The translations under genes and the position numbers were made by a program. A stretch of 64,000 nucleotides of DNA from assembly GCF_003473295.1 (NCBI RefSeq), contig NZ_QRMP01000010.1:29172-93171 (forward strand), given 5' to 3'. Position 1 is the first letter of the stretch, and each line of letters starts with the position of its first letter. Below are positions 1-7,725 of the stretch, one piece after another. Below the pieces are notes generated by a model, which saw only the letters and a list, made by a program, of their open reading frames with translations, ran no database searches and had not been told where the DNA came from. The DNA comes from Parabacteroides sp. AM08-6. GTDB taxonomy: Bacteria > Bacteroidota > Bacteroidia > Bacteroidales > Tannerellaceae.

Positions 1-150
1 ACTGAAGAAGGCGAAGCACTTCGTCATGACGACAAATTCATGTATGTGTCTTGTTGGGAATATCAGGGTGAAGATAAAGACCCTGTTATGCTGAAAGAGC
101 CGTTGAATTATGAATTCGTAGTACCCCAGACACGTAACTATAAGAAGTAA
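1..150 (+). CDS. frdA: Fumarate reductase/succinate dehydrogenase flavoprotein subunit, C-terminal end (partial)
   Basis: Reading frame 1 is open from the window edge to a TAA at 148-150 and gives the last 49 residues of a protein ending in TRNYKK. The 3' position directly upstream of an iron-sulfur subunit (19-bp gap) is the standard order of the Bacteroidetes succinate dehydrogenase/fumarate reductase operon (cytochrome b, flavoprotein, iron-sulfur). The tail composition ([15 protein letters not shown]) fits the flavoprotein C-terminus. The FAD-binding domain and active site lie outside the window, so the call rests mainly on context. Confidence 0.85.
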   Translation, partial: TEEGEALRHDDKFMYVSCWEYQGEDKDPVMLKEPLNYEFVVPQTRNYKK

Positions 151-169
151 CTACAAAAAATTTAGAATC

Positions 170-925
170 ATGGATAAAGATATAAATATCACGTTAAAAG
201 TCTGGCGTCAAAAAGGCCCGAAAGAAAAAGGCCAGTTTGAAACTTACCAGCTTCAAAACATCAATCAGGGAACTTCTTTCCTGGAAATGCTGGATATCCT
301 GAATGAGCAACTAATCAACGAAGGTAAAGAACCTGTTGTATTCGACCATGACTGCCGTGAAGGTATTTGCGGTATGTGTTCATTGTATGTAAACGGACAT
401 CCACACGGACCGGCTACAGGTGCTACAACCTGTCAGCTGTATATGCGTCGTTTCCACGATGGCGAAACCATCACTATCGAACCATGGCGTTCTGCCGGTT
501 TCCCGGTCATCCGCGACTTGATGGTAGACCGCTATGCTTACGATAAAATCATTCAGGCAGGAGGTTTTGTTTCGGTAAATACCGGTGGTGTACCCGATGC
601 AAATGCAACCGCTATCCCTAAAGCTGATGCAGATTTGGCTATGGATGCTGCTGCTTGTATCGGTTGTGGTGCCTGTGCTGCTGCTTGTAAAAACGGTTCA
701 GCTATGCTGTTCGTTTCAGCAAAGGTAAGCCAGTTGGCCCTCCTTCCTCAAGGTAAGATTGAAGCAGCTCGCCGTGCCAAAGCGATGGTTGCCAAAATGG
801 ACGAATTGGGCTTCGGTAACTGTACCAACACACGTGCTTGCGAAATGGAATGTCCGAAGAACATTTCCGTCAGCAACATTGCCCGTCTGAACCGCGAGTT
901 CATCAGTGCAAAGCTGAAAGACTAA
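170..925 (+). CDS. frdB: Fumarate reductase/succinate dehydrogenase iron-sulfur subunit
   Basis: This 251-residue protein carries electrons between the flavoprotein and the membrane cytochrome b. In anaerobic Bacteroidales the complex normally runs as a fumarate reductase in succinate formation. The [2Fe-2S] ligands are C62, C67, C70 and C88 in an N-terminal ferredoxin domain. A second group follows at C163, C166, C169 and C173 (CIGCGAC), and a third at C218, C224 and C228, giving the usual three clusters. The length is normal for the family. It is the last gene of the operon, because a strong terminator hairpin follows at 945-980. The direction of catalysis in vivo is inferred from the organism type. 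Confidence 0.95.
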   Translation: MDKDINITLKVWRQKGPKEKGQFETYQLQNINQGTSFLEMLDILNEQLINEGKEPVVFDHDCREGICGMCSLYVNGHPHGPATGATTCQLYMRRFHDGETITIEPWRSAGFPVIRDLMVDRYAYDKIIQAGGFVSVNTGGVPDANATAIPKADADLAMDAAACIGCGACAAACKNGSAMLFVSAKVSQLALLPQGKIEAARRAKAMVAKMDELGFGNCTNTRACEMECPKNISVSNIARLNREFISAKLKD

Positions 926-944
926 TACATTATATATATGTATG

Positions 945-980
945 CAAAAAAGGCTGTTATCTTCAGGTAGCAGCCTTTTT
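945..980 (+). terminator. Rho-independent terminator of the frd/sdh operon
   Basis: An A-rich left flank and GGCTGTTA pair with TAGCAGCC (one G-U pair) around an 8-nt loop, followed by a T run. It lies 20 bp after the iron-sulfur subunit stop codon. Confidence 0.85.
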
Positions 981-1020
981 CATTTCCACACAAGAAGATT
1001 TAGGGGAAAAAGCGCGCACA

Positions 1021-1063
1021 AAAAAGTCGCACTCCCTATAATTAGAATGGATGCGACTTTTTT
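1021..1063. terminator. Bidirectional terminator; likely 3' end of the small RNA on the minus strand
   Basis: AAAAAGTCGCA at 1021-1031 is matched by TGCGACTTTTTT at 1052-1063. Both strands end in a T run, so it can stop transcription from either side. On the minus strand it closes the transcript expected from the promoter at 1153-1182. Confidence 0.75.
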
Positions 1064-1146
1064 GTTGCTTTCCAGCGAAACAATCTCCCGACTCCCCCTC
1101 CGCAAAGACTTTGTTAACCTTAGATCTAAAATACTATGAAAAAAAC
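1021..1146 (-). ncRNA. Candidate small RNA with the 5' leader shared by the repeat family
   Basis: A Bacteroidetes promoter lies on the minus strand: TATATTTG at 1153-1160 and TTG at 1180-1182, spacing 19. It would start a transcript near 1146 that ends about 125 nt later at the hairpin 1021-1063. There is no convincing reading frame in it. It lies between two convergent genes, so no gene needs this promoter. Its 5' part (1109-1147) matches the first ~40 nt of the repeat copies at 10.5, 13.0, 14.4, 16.4 and 63.9 kb, including the element GGTTAACAAAG. The 3' half is different and has a standard terminator. Expression is inferred from sequence only. Confidence 0.5.
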
Positions 1147-1182
1147 TCGGTACAAATATAATGTATTTTTGAGTATAAACAA

Positions 1183-1310
1183 TACCCTTTATATCACTTT
1201 ATTACAAATTTGCCACATTATCTTTAAGATTTGACACTGTATGCGTTTTCATACTTATATTATATCATTATTCAGGGACTCCGGATAAATTAGAAATCAA
1301 CACTTTTTAT
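1183..1310. other. Non-coding spacer without recognisable features
   Basis: This AT-rich spacer follows the 3' end of the dus gene and lies behind the small-RNA promoter. I saw no gene, repeat copy or hairpin in it. Confidence 0.5.
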
Positions 1311-2294
1311 CTAAATATCAAACTTCCCAGGTATTGAATCCAAGATATTGAAGAGTTCTTCTACTGTTTCCGCACGCAACATCGCCACACGAGTCTGTTT
1401 AAAATCTGCAATACCCTTAAATAGAGGAGTTGCCGCCAAATGACGACGAATATGAAGGATACCACGACGTTCGTCCAAACGCTCCACACTTTGCAATACC
1501 TGCTTTTTCAAAATATCCAAATACCAGGAAAAAGCTTCATCCGGCAGAAGCTCGCCGGTAGAAAGATAATGTTTGACTTCACGAAAAATCCAAGGTCGGC
1601 CGATACTACCCCGGCCTATCATCACAGCATCTACTCCATATTGCTCAAAACGCTGCTTACAAATCTCTGCAGAAGTGACATCACCATTTCCGATGATAGG
1701 AATATGCATACGCGGATTATTTTTTACTTCTCCTATCAATGTCCAGTCCGCCTCGCCCGTATACATCTGTGCCCGGGTACGTCCATGTATGGAAAGGGCG
1801 GCAATACCACAATCCTGCAATTGTTCCGCTAAGTCTACAATTATTTTGTTATCGGCATCCCAACCCAAACGCGTTTTAACCGTAACAGGGATACTGACAG
1901 CCTTCACTACCTCACGAGTTATTTCAAGCATTAAAGGGATATTACGGAGCATCCCGGCCCCTGCACCTTTCCCGGCAACTTTTTTCACCGGGCAACCAAA
2001 GTTTATATCCAACAAATCCGGGCCGGCAGCCTCGCAAATTCGGGCAGCCTCAGCCATGGAAGCCACATCCTTTCCATATATCTGAATAGCGACCGGACGC
2101 TCTTCGTCGGCAACCGTCAGCTTTTGCTGCGTTTTATTGACGCTCCTGATAAGAGCATCGCTGGAAACAAATTCGGTATAGACCATATCCGCTCCAAAAC
2201 GTTTGCACATCAAGCGAAATGCAATATCCGTCACATCTTCCATCGGAGCTAAAAAAACCGGGCGTTCGCCTAAATCTATTGTACCAATTTTCAT
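1311..2294 (-). CDS. dusB: tRNA-dihydrouridine synthase (DusB-type)
   Basis: This 327-residue FMN-dependent enzyme reduces uridine to dihydrouridine in tRNA D-loops. The N-terminus has the flavin-binding strand LAPMEDVTD (15-23). The signature DINFGCPVKKVAGKGAG contains the catalytic cysteine C101, and HGRTR follows further on. The rest is a TIM barrel with a helical C-terminal domain, at the usual family length. It is transcribed alone, with a -7 box at 2375-2382. The neighbouring BlaI gene is divergent. Assignment to DusB rather than another Dus subfamily is by general resemblance. Confidence 0.88.
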   Translation of the reverse strand: MKIGTIDLGERPVFLAPMEDVTDIAFRLMCKRFGADMVYTEFVSSDALIRSVNKTQQKLTVADEERPVAIQIYGKDVASMAEAARICEAAGPDLLDINFGCPVKKVAGKGAGAGMLRNIPLMLEITREVVKAVSIPVTVKTRLGWDADNKIIVDLAEQLQDCGIAALSIHGRTRAQMYTGEADWTLIGEVKNNPRMHIPIIGNGDVTSAEICKQRFEQYGVDAVMIGRGSIGRPWIFREVKHYLSTGELLPDEAFSWYLDILKKQVLQSVERLDERRGILHIRRHLAATPLFKGIADFKQTRVAMLRAETVEELFNILDSIPGKFDI

Positions 2295-2374
2295 ATCATG
2301 CCTTGTGTAAAAAAAGATAATCTCAAAAACAAAAAATCGTTATGGACTTACGGAAAAATCAAAATTTAAGGACA

Positions 2375-2382
2375 CAAAGGTA
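2375..2382 (-). promoter_or_regulatory. -7 promoter box for the dus gene
   Basis: The minus strand reads TACCTTTG, an exact TAnnTTTG match, about 80 nt upstream of the dus start codon. No TTG sits at the expected -33 distance. Confidence 0.45.
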
Positions 2383-2440
2383 CTCTTTTTCCTCCAAGTA
2401 AAAGGAAAAATGGGGAACCTACTACGATTTATAGTAAAAT

Positions 2441-2457
2441 AACTATATAATATAGTT
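2441..2457. promoter_or_regulatory. Palindromic operator, probably for the BlaI-type repressor
   Basis: AACTATATAATATAGTT is a perfect inverted repeat with a single central base. More TATAGT half-sites lie at 2431-2436 and around 2472-2477, the latter touching the -7 box of the blaI gene. BlaI/MecI dimers bind dyads in this position and repress their own operon. The exact specificity of this repressor is inferred. Confidence 0.65.
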
Positions 2458-2477
2458 GTACTACTAAAGAATATAGT

Positions 2478-2485
2478 TATATTTG
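2478..2485 (+). promoter_or_regulatory. -7 promoter box for the blaI-like gene
   Basis: TATATTTG matches the -7 consensus 28 nt ahead of the ATG at 2513. It overlaps the in-frame TTG at 2483, which rules that codon out as a start. Confidence 0.7.
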
Positions 2486-2512
2486 GACATTCCTTTAAAA
2501 AGAAGATGTAGT

Positions 2513-2869
2513 ATGGTCAGATTAACAACGAAAGAAGAAGAAATTTTGGGCTACTTTTGGCTTCAAGGCCCTTTATTTGTCCGCGAACTATTGGATTTGC
2601 AAGACGAGCCGAAGCCCCATTATAATACCTTGTCAACAATTGTCCGCTCCCTTGAAGAGAAAGGATACATCGGCTACAAGGTGTTCGGCAACACACACCA
2701 ATATTATGCGTTGGTTTCAGAAGATGAATACCGGAGAAACTCCCTGAAACAGGTCATCACTAAATACTACGACAACTCCTATACCCGCGTGGTTTCCACG
2801 TTGATAGAGGAAGAAGCCCTGACAATTGATGAATTACAGGATTTAATCCGGCAGATTAAAAACAAATAG
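2513..2869 (+). CDS. BlaI/MecI/CopY family transcriptional repressor
   Basis: This 118-residue winged-helix repressor (Penicillinase_R family) starts MVRLTTKEEEILGYFW. Helix-turn-helix residues span about 1-70 (VRELLDLQDEPKPHYNTLSTIVRSL region) and a dimerisation helix pair follows. I chose the ATG at 2513 because an upstream in-frame TTG at 2483 lies inside the promoter -7 box. Family members repress themselves and an adjacent BlaR1-type membrane protease, which cleaves the repressor when induced. Here the repressor and the operator dyad at 2441-2457 look intact, but the partner gene 14 bp downstream looks decayed. Confidence 0.9.
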   Translation: MVRLTTKEEEILGYFWLQGPLFVRELLDLQDEPKPHYNTLSTIVRSLEEKGYIGYKVFGNTHQYYALVSEDEYRRNSLKQVITKYYDNSYTRVVSTLIEEEALTIDELQDLIRQIKNK

Positions 2870-2883
2870 AATCTAAAGAACTT

Positions 2884-3561
2884 ATGGAAACCTTCCTTCT
2901 ATATATACTAAAATCCGGTATCTGTCTGGCTATATTTTATATCTGCTTCAAAGCGTTATTCAGCAATATATCAACAAGCGTTCCAATCCTCATAAAAAAG
3001 GAAACATCTTGGGGAAAATGGGCCGGTATAATCTATCTGGGCGGATATGTTTTTTTTCTGTTGACTGTCTGCTTGTCCTTTTATAAAATGTTCCGGATTA
3101 TTCGAACAGGAATTAATAAAAAAGAAGGAGAATACACATTGGTTCTGACTTCCCAGCCTATTGCACCCTTTAGTTGGGGATATTACATTATTCTCTCAGA
3201 AGAAGATTACATCAATAATCCGGAAGAGATATTGACACATGAAAAAATGCATCTCCACTACCGTCATTCCTTCGATATCATTTTCATAGAAATAATTTCT
3301 ATCATGCAGTGGTTCAACCCCGCCGCATGGCTTCTAAAACGCGAATTGCGGGATATTCACGAATATCAAGCAGACAAAGGCGTTTTGAATCAAGGCATCG
3401 ATGCAACAAAATATCAACTGTTACTCGTGAAAAAAAGAGAAAATCAAATTCGATGTAAAATACGAGGTAATCAGAAAATAATATCAGACTTTCGACCTCA
3501 TACAAAAATAGTTTATTCACGGAAATTCGTAAAATCCGGCAGTTTCATCCATGTACATTGA
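2884..3561 (+). pseudogene. BlaR1-like M56 membrane metalloprotease, internally deleted and truncated
   Basis: The frame gives 225 residues. Intact Bacteroidetes homologues are usually about twice as long or more. It keeps the first membrane helix (5-25), another at 47-65, the zinc motif HEKMH (119-123) and EYQAD (160-164). After KALFSN the N-terminal sequence jumps to an unrelated-looking junction, which suggests a lost block of membrane helices. After YQLLLVKK (177-184) the reading becomes low-complexity and ends inside the terminator hairpin at 3531-3580, so the real C-terminal domain is gone. It probably cannot act as the inducer-sensing protease for the upstream repressor. A short functional derivative cannot be excluded. 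Confidence 0.75.
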
Positions 3562-3580
3562 AACTGCCGGATTTTATTTT
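3531..3580 (+). terminator. Strong terminator after the blaI/blaR1 unit
   Basis: AAAATCCGGCAGTTTCA pairs perfectly with TGAAACTGCCGGATTTT around an 11-nt loop, followed by ATTTT. The coding frame of the BlaR1 remnant ends inside it. Confidence 0.9.
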
Positions 3581-3649
3581 AAAAGTTCATTATGAATAAG
3601 CGATTGATACAATATAACAGAGAAAAAGGTGTGATAAAAATCTTTTTGG

Positions 3650-3657
3650 TATTTTTG
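3650..3657 (+). promoter_or_regulatory. -7 promoter box for the GH109-GH89 pair
   Basis: TATTTTTG fits TAnnTTTG, 36 nt before the start codon at 3693. There is no clear TTG at -33. Confidence 0.5.
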
Positions 3658-3692
3658 CCGCATATTTTCTTTAACAAATAACATTTTAATAT

Positions 3693-5120
3693 ATGCAACG
3701 TCGTGATTTTATAAAAGGTACATCTTTTGGCTTTGGAGCATTACTCGCAGGTGTGACAGGTACAGGCTGCACCTCCGTGAAGGAAGCGGAAGAAGCTGTT
3801 AGTAAAGCCGTAGAAAAAGGAAAAAACAGAAAACAAAATTTTAATATGTGTGGATATGCAGCTCCTGCTATTCCTACTGTCCGGATTGGTTATGTAGGAA
3901 TCGGTAGCCGGGGTAGTTGGGCCGTGACACGCATGATGAATGTAAAGGATGTAGAAATCACCGCGCTATGCGATCTTCGGGAAAAAGCCGTAAAGGATAA
4001 TCAGAAAACGCTGGAACGTTTTAACCGTCGTCCGGCAAAAGAGTATTTCGGGGATGATTACAGTTGGAAAAAATTATGTGAACAGGAAGATATCGATTTG
4101 GTCTATATTGCCACTCCTTGGAAATGGCATACGCCAATTGCCATTTACGCAATGGAATGCGGCAAACATGTGGCAGTAGAAGTCCCGGCCGCCGGAACAT
4201 TGGAAGAGTGCTGGCAATTGGTAGAGACTTCAGAACGGACTAAGAGACATTGCATGCAGTTGGAAAATTGTTGTTACGACTTCTTCGAAATCCTGACGGT
4301 CAACATGGTACAGAAAGGATTGTTCGGTGAGGTAATTCACGGTGAAGGTGCTTATATCCATGAGTTGCTGAGTGGTATGTTCGGAGAACCGCAATGGCCT
4401 ACCTGGCGTTGGGATGAGAACCATAAGAGTGGAAATCCTTATCCGACACATGGATTGGGACCGGTATGCTGGGCTATGAATATCAACAGAGGTGACAAGA
4501 TGGAATATATGACTTCCATGTCGACCAATGATTTTCTGATGGAAGCCAAAGCGAAAGAATTAGCTGCTCAGAATGATTATTATAAGCCGATGGCCGAAAT
4601 GAAATACCGGGGAAATATGAATACTTCTACAGTCCGCACGGCAAAAGGCAAAACGATTATGATACAACATGACGTGAGTACCCCACATCCCTACGATCGT
4701 CTACATGTCCTGACCGGAACCAAAGGTTCTTGCCGTAAGTTCCCGGAACCAGGAAAAATTGCCTTCGGTGATAATTTTGTCAGCGAGGAAAAGATGCGTG
4801 AGTTGGAGGAGCAGTATACACCTGAAATGGTCAAACATATAGCAGATGTAGCAAAAGTAATCGGCGGGCATGGTGGCATGGATTTCATTATGGACTGGCG
4901 TATGATTGATTGTCTGCGCAATGGTCTGCCACTCGACATGGATGTATATGATGCTGCAACTTGGTGTAGCATTACTCCGTTAAGTTACTGGTCGGTGGCC
5001 AACCGCTCAAATTCAATCGATGTACCTGACTTCACCTGTGGTTCCTGGCAAAAAAACAAACCCGTCGATTTAACTCTGAGAGGAGGAGGAAATACAGGAG
5101 TCGTTGAACAACCGAAATGA
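3693..5120 (+). CDS. GH109 alpha-N-acetylgalactosaminidase (Gfo/Idh/MocA fold)
   Basis: This 475-residue exported enzyme belongs to the NAD-dependent GH109 glycosidases, which release terminal alpha-GalNAc through an oxidation/elimination mechanism. The N-terminus MQRRDFIKG has the twin arginine of a Tat signal, with a possible lipobox ending at C26. The NAD-binding glycine motif GIGSRG is at 69-74. EVPAAGTLEECWQLV and ENCCYDFFE are family-typical, and GNPYPTHGLGP at 247-257 holds the catalytic Tyr/His region. These separate GH109 from ordinary dehydrogenases of the same fold. It is followed after 87 bp by a GH89 enzyme, which suggests joint action on mucin or other host glycans. The exact substrate is inferred. 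Confidence 0.88.
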   Translation: MQRRDFIKGTSFGFGALLAGVTGTGCTSVKEAEEAVSKAVEKGKNRKQNFNMCGYAAPAIPTVRIGYVGIGSRGSWAVTRMMNVKDVEITALCDLREKAVKDNQKTLERFNRRPAKEYFGDDYSWKKLCEQEDIDLVYIATPWKWHTPIAIYAMECGKHVAVEVPAAGTLEECWQLVETSERTKRHCMQLENCCYDFFEILTVNMVQKGLFGEVIHGEGAYIHELLSGMFGEPQWPTWRWDENHKSGNPYPTHGLGPVCWAMNINRGDKMEYMTSMSTNDFLMEAKAKELAAQNDYYKPMAEMKYRGNMNTSTVRTAKGKTIMIQHDVSTPHPYDRLHVLTGTKGSCRKFPEPGKIAFGDNFVSEEKMRELEEQYTPEMVKHIADVAKVIGGHGGMDFIMDWRMIDCLRNGLPLDMDVYDAATWCSITPLSYWSVANRSNSIDVPDFTCGSWQKNKPVDLTLRGGGNTGVVEQPK

Positions 5121-5207
5121 TAAAATGTAAGTAGAGATTTATTCGGGAAATTCTCCTAAACAACGTACAGAAGGAAAAATTTAGTAATTGTTTTAATGGT
5201 TGATTTT

Positions 5208-7355
5208 ATGAAACTAAAATGTGTATTACTACTTTTGATAACCTGCCTTTCCGTTCAGGCATCCCCGATACAGGAACTTTTGGAACGTATAGACAAAGGA
5301 GCTTCTAAAAAGTTTCTGATTGAAAAGGTGAAGTCAGATCAGGATTTCTTTGAATTGGACCAGAAAGGTAAAAAAGTAGTGGTCCGAGGTAATAATTATG
5401 TGAATATTGCGACCGGCATTAATTGGTATTTAAAATATTACGCAGGCATCCATCTGTCGTGGAACGGTATGCAGGCCAAATTGCCGGCAGAACTACCCCC
5501 GGTTACCCAGAAAGAGCGTCGTGAGACATCCATGAAATATCGTTACGATTTGAATTATTGTACTTATTCTTACACAATGGCTTTCTGGGATTGGGAACGT
5601 TGGGAAAAGGAAATCGACTGGATGGCTTTGCATGGGATTAATATTCCTTTGTCCGTTGTCGGAGTTGAAACAGTGTGGTATAATGTACTGGAAAAACTTG
5701 GATATACGAAAAGTGAAATCAATGATTTTATAGCCGGTCCCGGTTTCTTAGCTTGGTGGCTGATGAACAATCTGGAAGGCTGGGGAGGTCCTAATCCCGA
5801 CAACTGGTATAAACAGCAAACGGCTCTTCAACAGCGGATTGTGAAGCGAATGCGCGAATATGGCATAGAACCGGTATTTCCGGGTTATGCTGGCATTGTG
5901 CCCCATAATGCAAAAGAGAAAATCGGATTAAACGTTTCCGATCCCGGTAATTGGGGTGCTTACAAACGTCCGGCTTTCTTGCAACCGACAGACCCCCGTT
6001 TCGGTGAAATTGCCCAATTATATTATAAAGAACTGGAAAAATTGTATGGCAAGGCAAATTACTTCTCAATGGATCCGTTTCATGAGGGAGGCAGTGTGGA
6101 AGGGGTAGACCTGGATGCTGCAGGCAAAGCCATTATGCGGGAAATGAAAACAGCCAATCCGAAAGCCGTATGGGTGATGCAGGCTTGGCAGGCTTGTCCC
6201 CATCAGGCAATGATAGAGAATCTTCCCCAAGGAGATTTATTGGTACTGGATTTGTTTAGCGAAAGTCGCCCCCAATGGGGAGATCCTCAATCTACCTGGT
6301 ACAGGAAAGATGGCTATGGCAAACATGACTGGTTGTATTGTATGCTTCTAAATTTCGGAGGGAATGTGGGGTTACATGGAAAAATGAATCATGTTATACA
6401 GAGTTTTTATGACGCAAAATCCGGCTCCAAAGGAGAAATGTTGAAAGGCGTGGGAATTACCATGGAAGGCTCAGAAAACAATCCTGTCATGTTCGAATTG
6501 CTTTGTGAACTTCCTTGGCGCAATGAGCGTTTTGAGAAAGACGAATGGTTGAGGAATTATACTTTTGCCCGTTATGGCACAAACGATTCTCAAATAATGG
6601 AAGCTTGGAAATTATTATCTAATTCAATCTACAATTGCCCTGACCGGTCTGTACAGGAAGGGACGACCGAATCTGTATTTTGTGCCCGTCCGGCAGAAGT
6701 AATCACTACAGTTTCCAGTTGGTCAAACTGTGAGGTTTATTACAATCCCGAAGATGTAATACAAGCTGCCCGTTTATTTCTATCGGTTGCAGATAAATAC
6801 AAAGGGAATAATAACTTCGAATACGATTTAATAGATATTTTGCGGCAAGCGATAACAGAAAAAGGACGTGTTGTACAACGGGCAGTTACCGCGGCTTATC
6901 ATGCCGGGAATATAAAAGCATTTAAGATGTTGTCCACCCAATATTTACATCTGATAGATTGTCAGGATGAATTGTTGGGGACCCGCCCTGAATTCAAGGT
7001 TGGCTCATGGATTAATAAAGCCCGCAAATTAGGGCAAACACAAGATGAAAAAGATTTGTATGAATGGAACGCCCGTGTGCAGATTACAACTTGGGGAAAC
7101 CGGCAAGCGGCAGAAGGTGGATTGCGCGATTATGCTCATAGGGAATGGAATGGTCTATTGAAAGATTTCTATCGCTATCGCTGGAGCACCTATTTCAATT
7201 ATCTGGAAGCAAAAATGCGAGGTGAAAATCCAAAAGAAATCGATTTTTACAGCATAGAAGAACCCTGGACATTACAGCATAATACGTATTCCGATTCTCC
7301 TCAGGGAGATGTGGTTATAACCGCTAAAAGAATATGGAAAGAGGTCGGGCTCTAA
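5208..7355 (+). CDS. GH89 alpha-N-acetylglucosaminidase (NAGLU-type)
   Basis: This secreted ~715-residue enzyme hydrolyses terminal alpha-GlcNAc, as found in gastric-type mucin and heparan fragments. I chose the ATG at 5208 because it begins a clean signal peptide (MKLKCVLLLLITCLSVQA); an in-frame ATG at 5196 is the alternative. Domains follow the NAGLU pattern. A small N-terminal alpha/beta domain comes first. Then comes the TIM barrel from about residue 105 (MKYRYDLNYCTYSYTMAFWDW), with the motif GFLAWWLMNNLEGWGG. The all-helical C-terminal domain ends it. The candidate catalytic glutamates are in DPFHEGG (codon 6084-6086) and TMEGSENNPV (codon 6465-6467). It is likely cotranscribed with the GH109 gene upstream. 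Confidence 0.93.
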   Translation: MKLKCVLLLLITCLSVQASPIQELLERIDKGASKKFLIEKVKSDQDFFELDQKGKKVVVRGNNYVNIATGINWYLKYYAGIHLSWNGMQAKLPAELPPVTQKERRETSMKYRYDLNYCTYSYTMAFWDWERWEKEIDWMALHGINIPLSVVGVETVWYNVLEKLGYTKSEINDFIAGPGFLAWWLMNNLEGWGGPNPDNWYKQQTALQQRIVKRMREYGIEPVFPGYAGIVPHNAKEKIGLNVSDPGNWGAYKRPAFLQPTDPRFGEIAQLYYKELEKLYGKANYFSMDPFHEGGSVEGVDLDAAGKAIMREMKTANPKAVWVMQAWQACPHQAMIENLPQGDLLVLDLFSESRPQWGDPQSTWYRKDGYGKHDWLYCMLLNFGGNVGLHGKMNHVIQSFYDAKSGSKGEMLKGVGITMEGSENNPVMFELLCELPWRNERFEKDEWLRNYTFARYGTNDSQIMEAWKLLSNSIYNCPDRSVQEGTTESVFCARPAEVITTVSSWSNCEVYYNPEDVIQAARLFLSVADKYKGNNNFEYDLIDILRQAITEKGRVVQRAVTAAYHAGNIKAFKMLSTQYLHLIDCQDELLGTRPEFKVGSWINKARKLGQTQDEKDLYEWNARVQITTWGNRQAAEGGLRDYAHREWNGLLKDFYRYRWSTYFNYLEAKMRGENPKEIDFYSIEEPWTLQHNTYSDSPQGDVVITAKRIWKEVGL

Positions 7356-7473
7356 TTTGACTAATTGATATATCAATCCGGCTATATGAAATATCTTCTC
7401 TGAAAAGTCACAGCAATAAATTTCCCCGATTATCAAAATGTCACTATCATAGCGACTAAATCGGATTAGCATG

Positions 7474-7495
7474 GCGGGTAAAATAAATTACCCGC
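7474..7495 (+). terminator. Hairpin after the GH89 gene
   Basis: GCGGGTAA pairs perfectly with TTACCCGC around six bases. The T run (CCCTTTTT) begins only about 12 nt later, so it is a weaker terminator than the others. Confidence 0.5.
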
Positions 7496-7689
7496 ACATG
7501 TAACCCTTTTTAACGTATCAAACAGATTGCAAAACACAAAAATGATGAACATTCTGTCACTTACGGTTGATTCACAAAATGGATGAGAAATTCCATTTCC
7601 TTTTGAAACCCGAAAGTTTTATATCGTATATTTTCTACATCGTATTGTGAAGCCATCCCCTCCCCGGGCGGTGATTCAGATATTATTTC

Positions 7690-7697
7690 TAACTTTG
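7690..7697 (+). promoter_or_regulatory. -7 promoter box for the U32-thioesterase-dprA operon
   Basis: TAACTTTG matches the -7 consensus 29 nt ahead of the proposed TTG start at 7726. Confidence 0.6.
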
Positions 7698-7725
7698 TGG
7701 TTGAAATACATAAATGTAGAATATC

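Larger units (their letters stand above)
7356..7725. other. Intergenic region with terminator and promoter
   Basis: It holds the hairpin at 7474-7495 and the -7 box at 7690-7697. The ~190 bp between them has no recognisable gene or repeat. Confidence 0.5.

Noticed and set aside
1573..2085. Long open frames opposite the dus gene, and similar ones opposite U32, thioesterase, GH78 and others
   Set aside because: They mirror codon bias of the real gene, lack recognisable domains and have no promoter or spacing consistent with expression.
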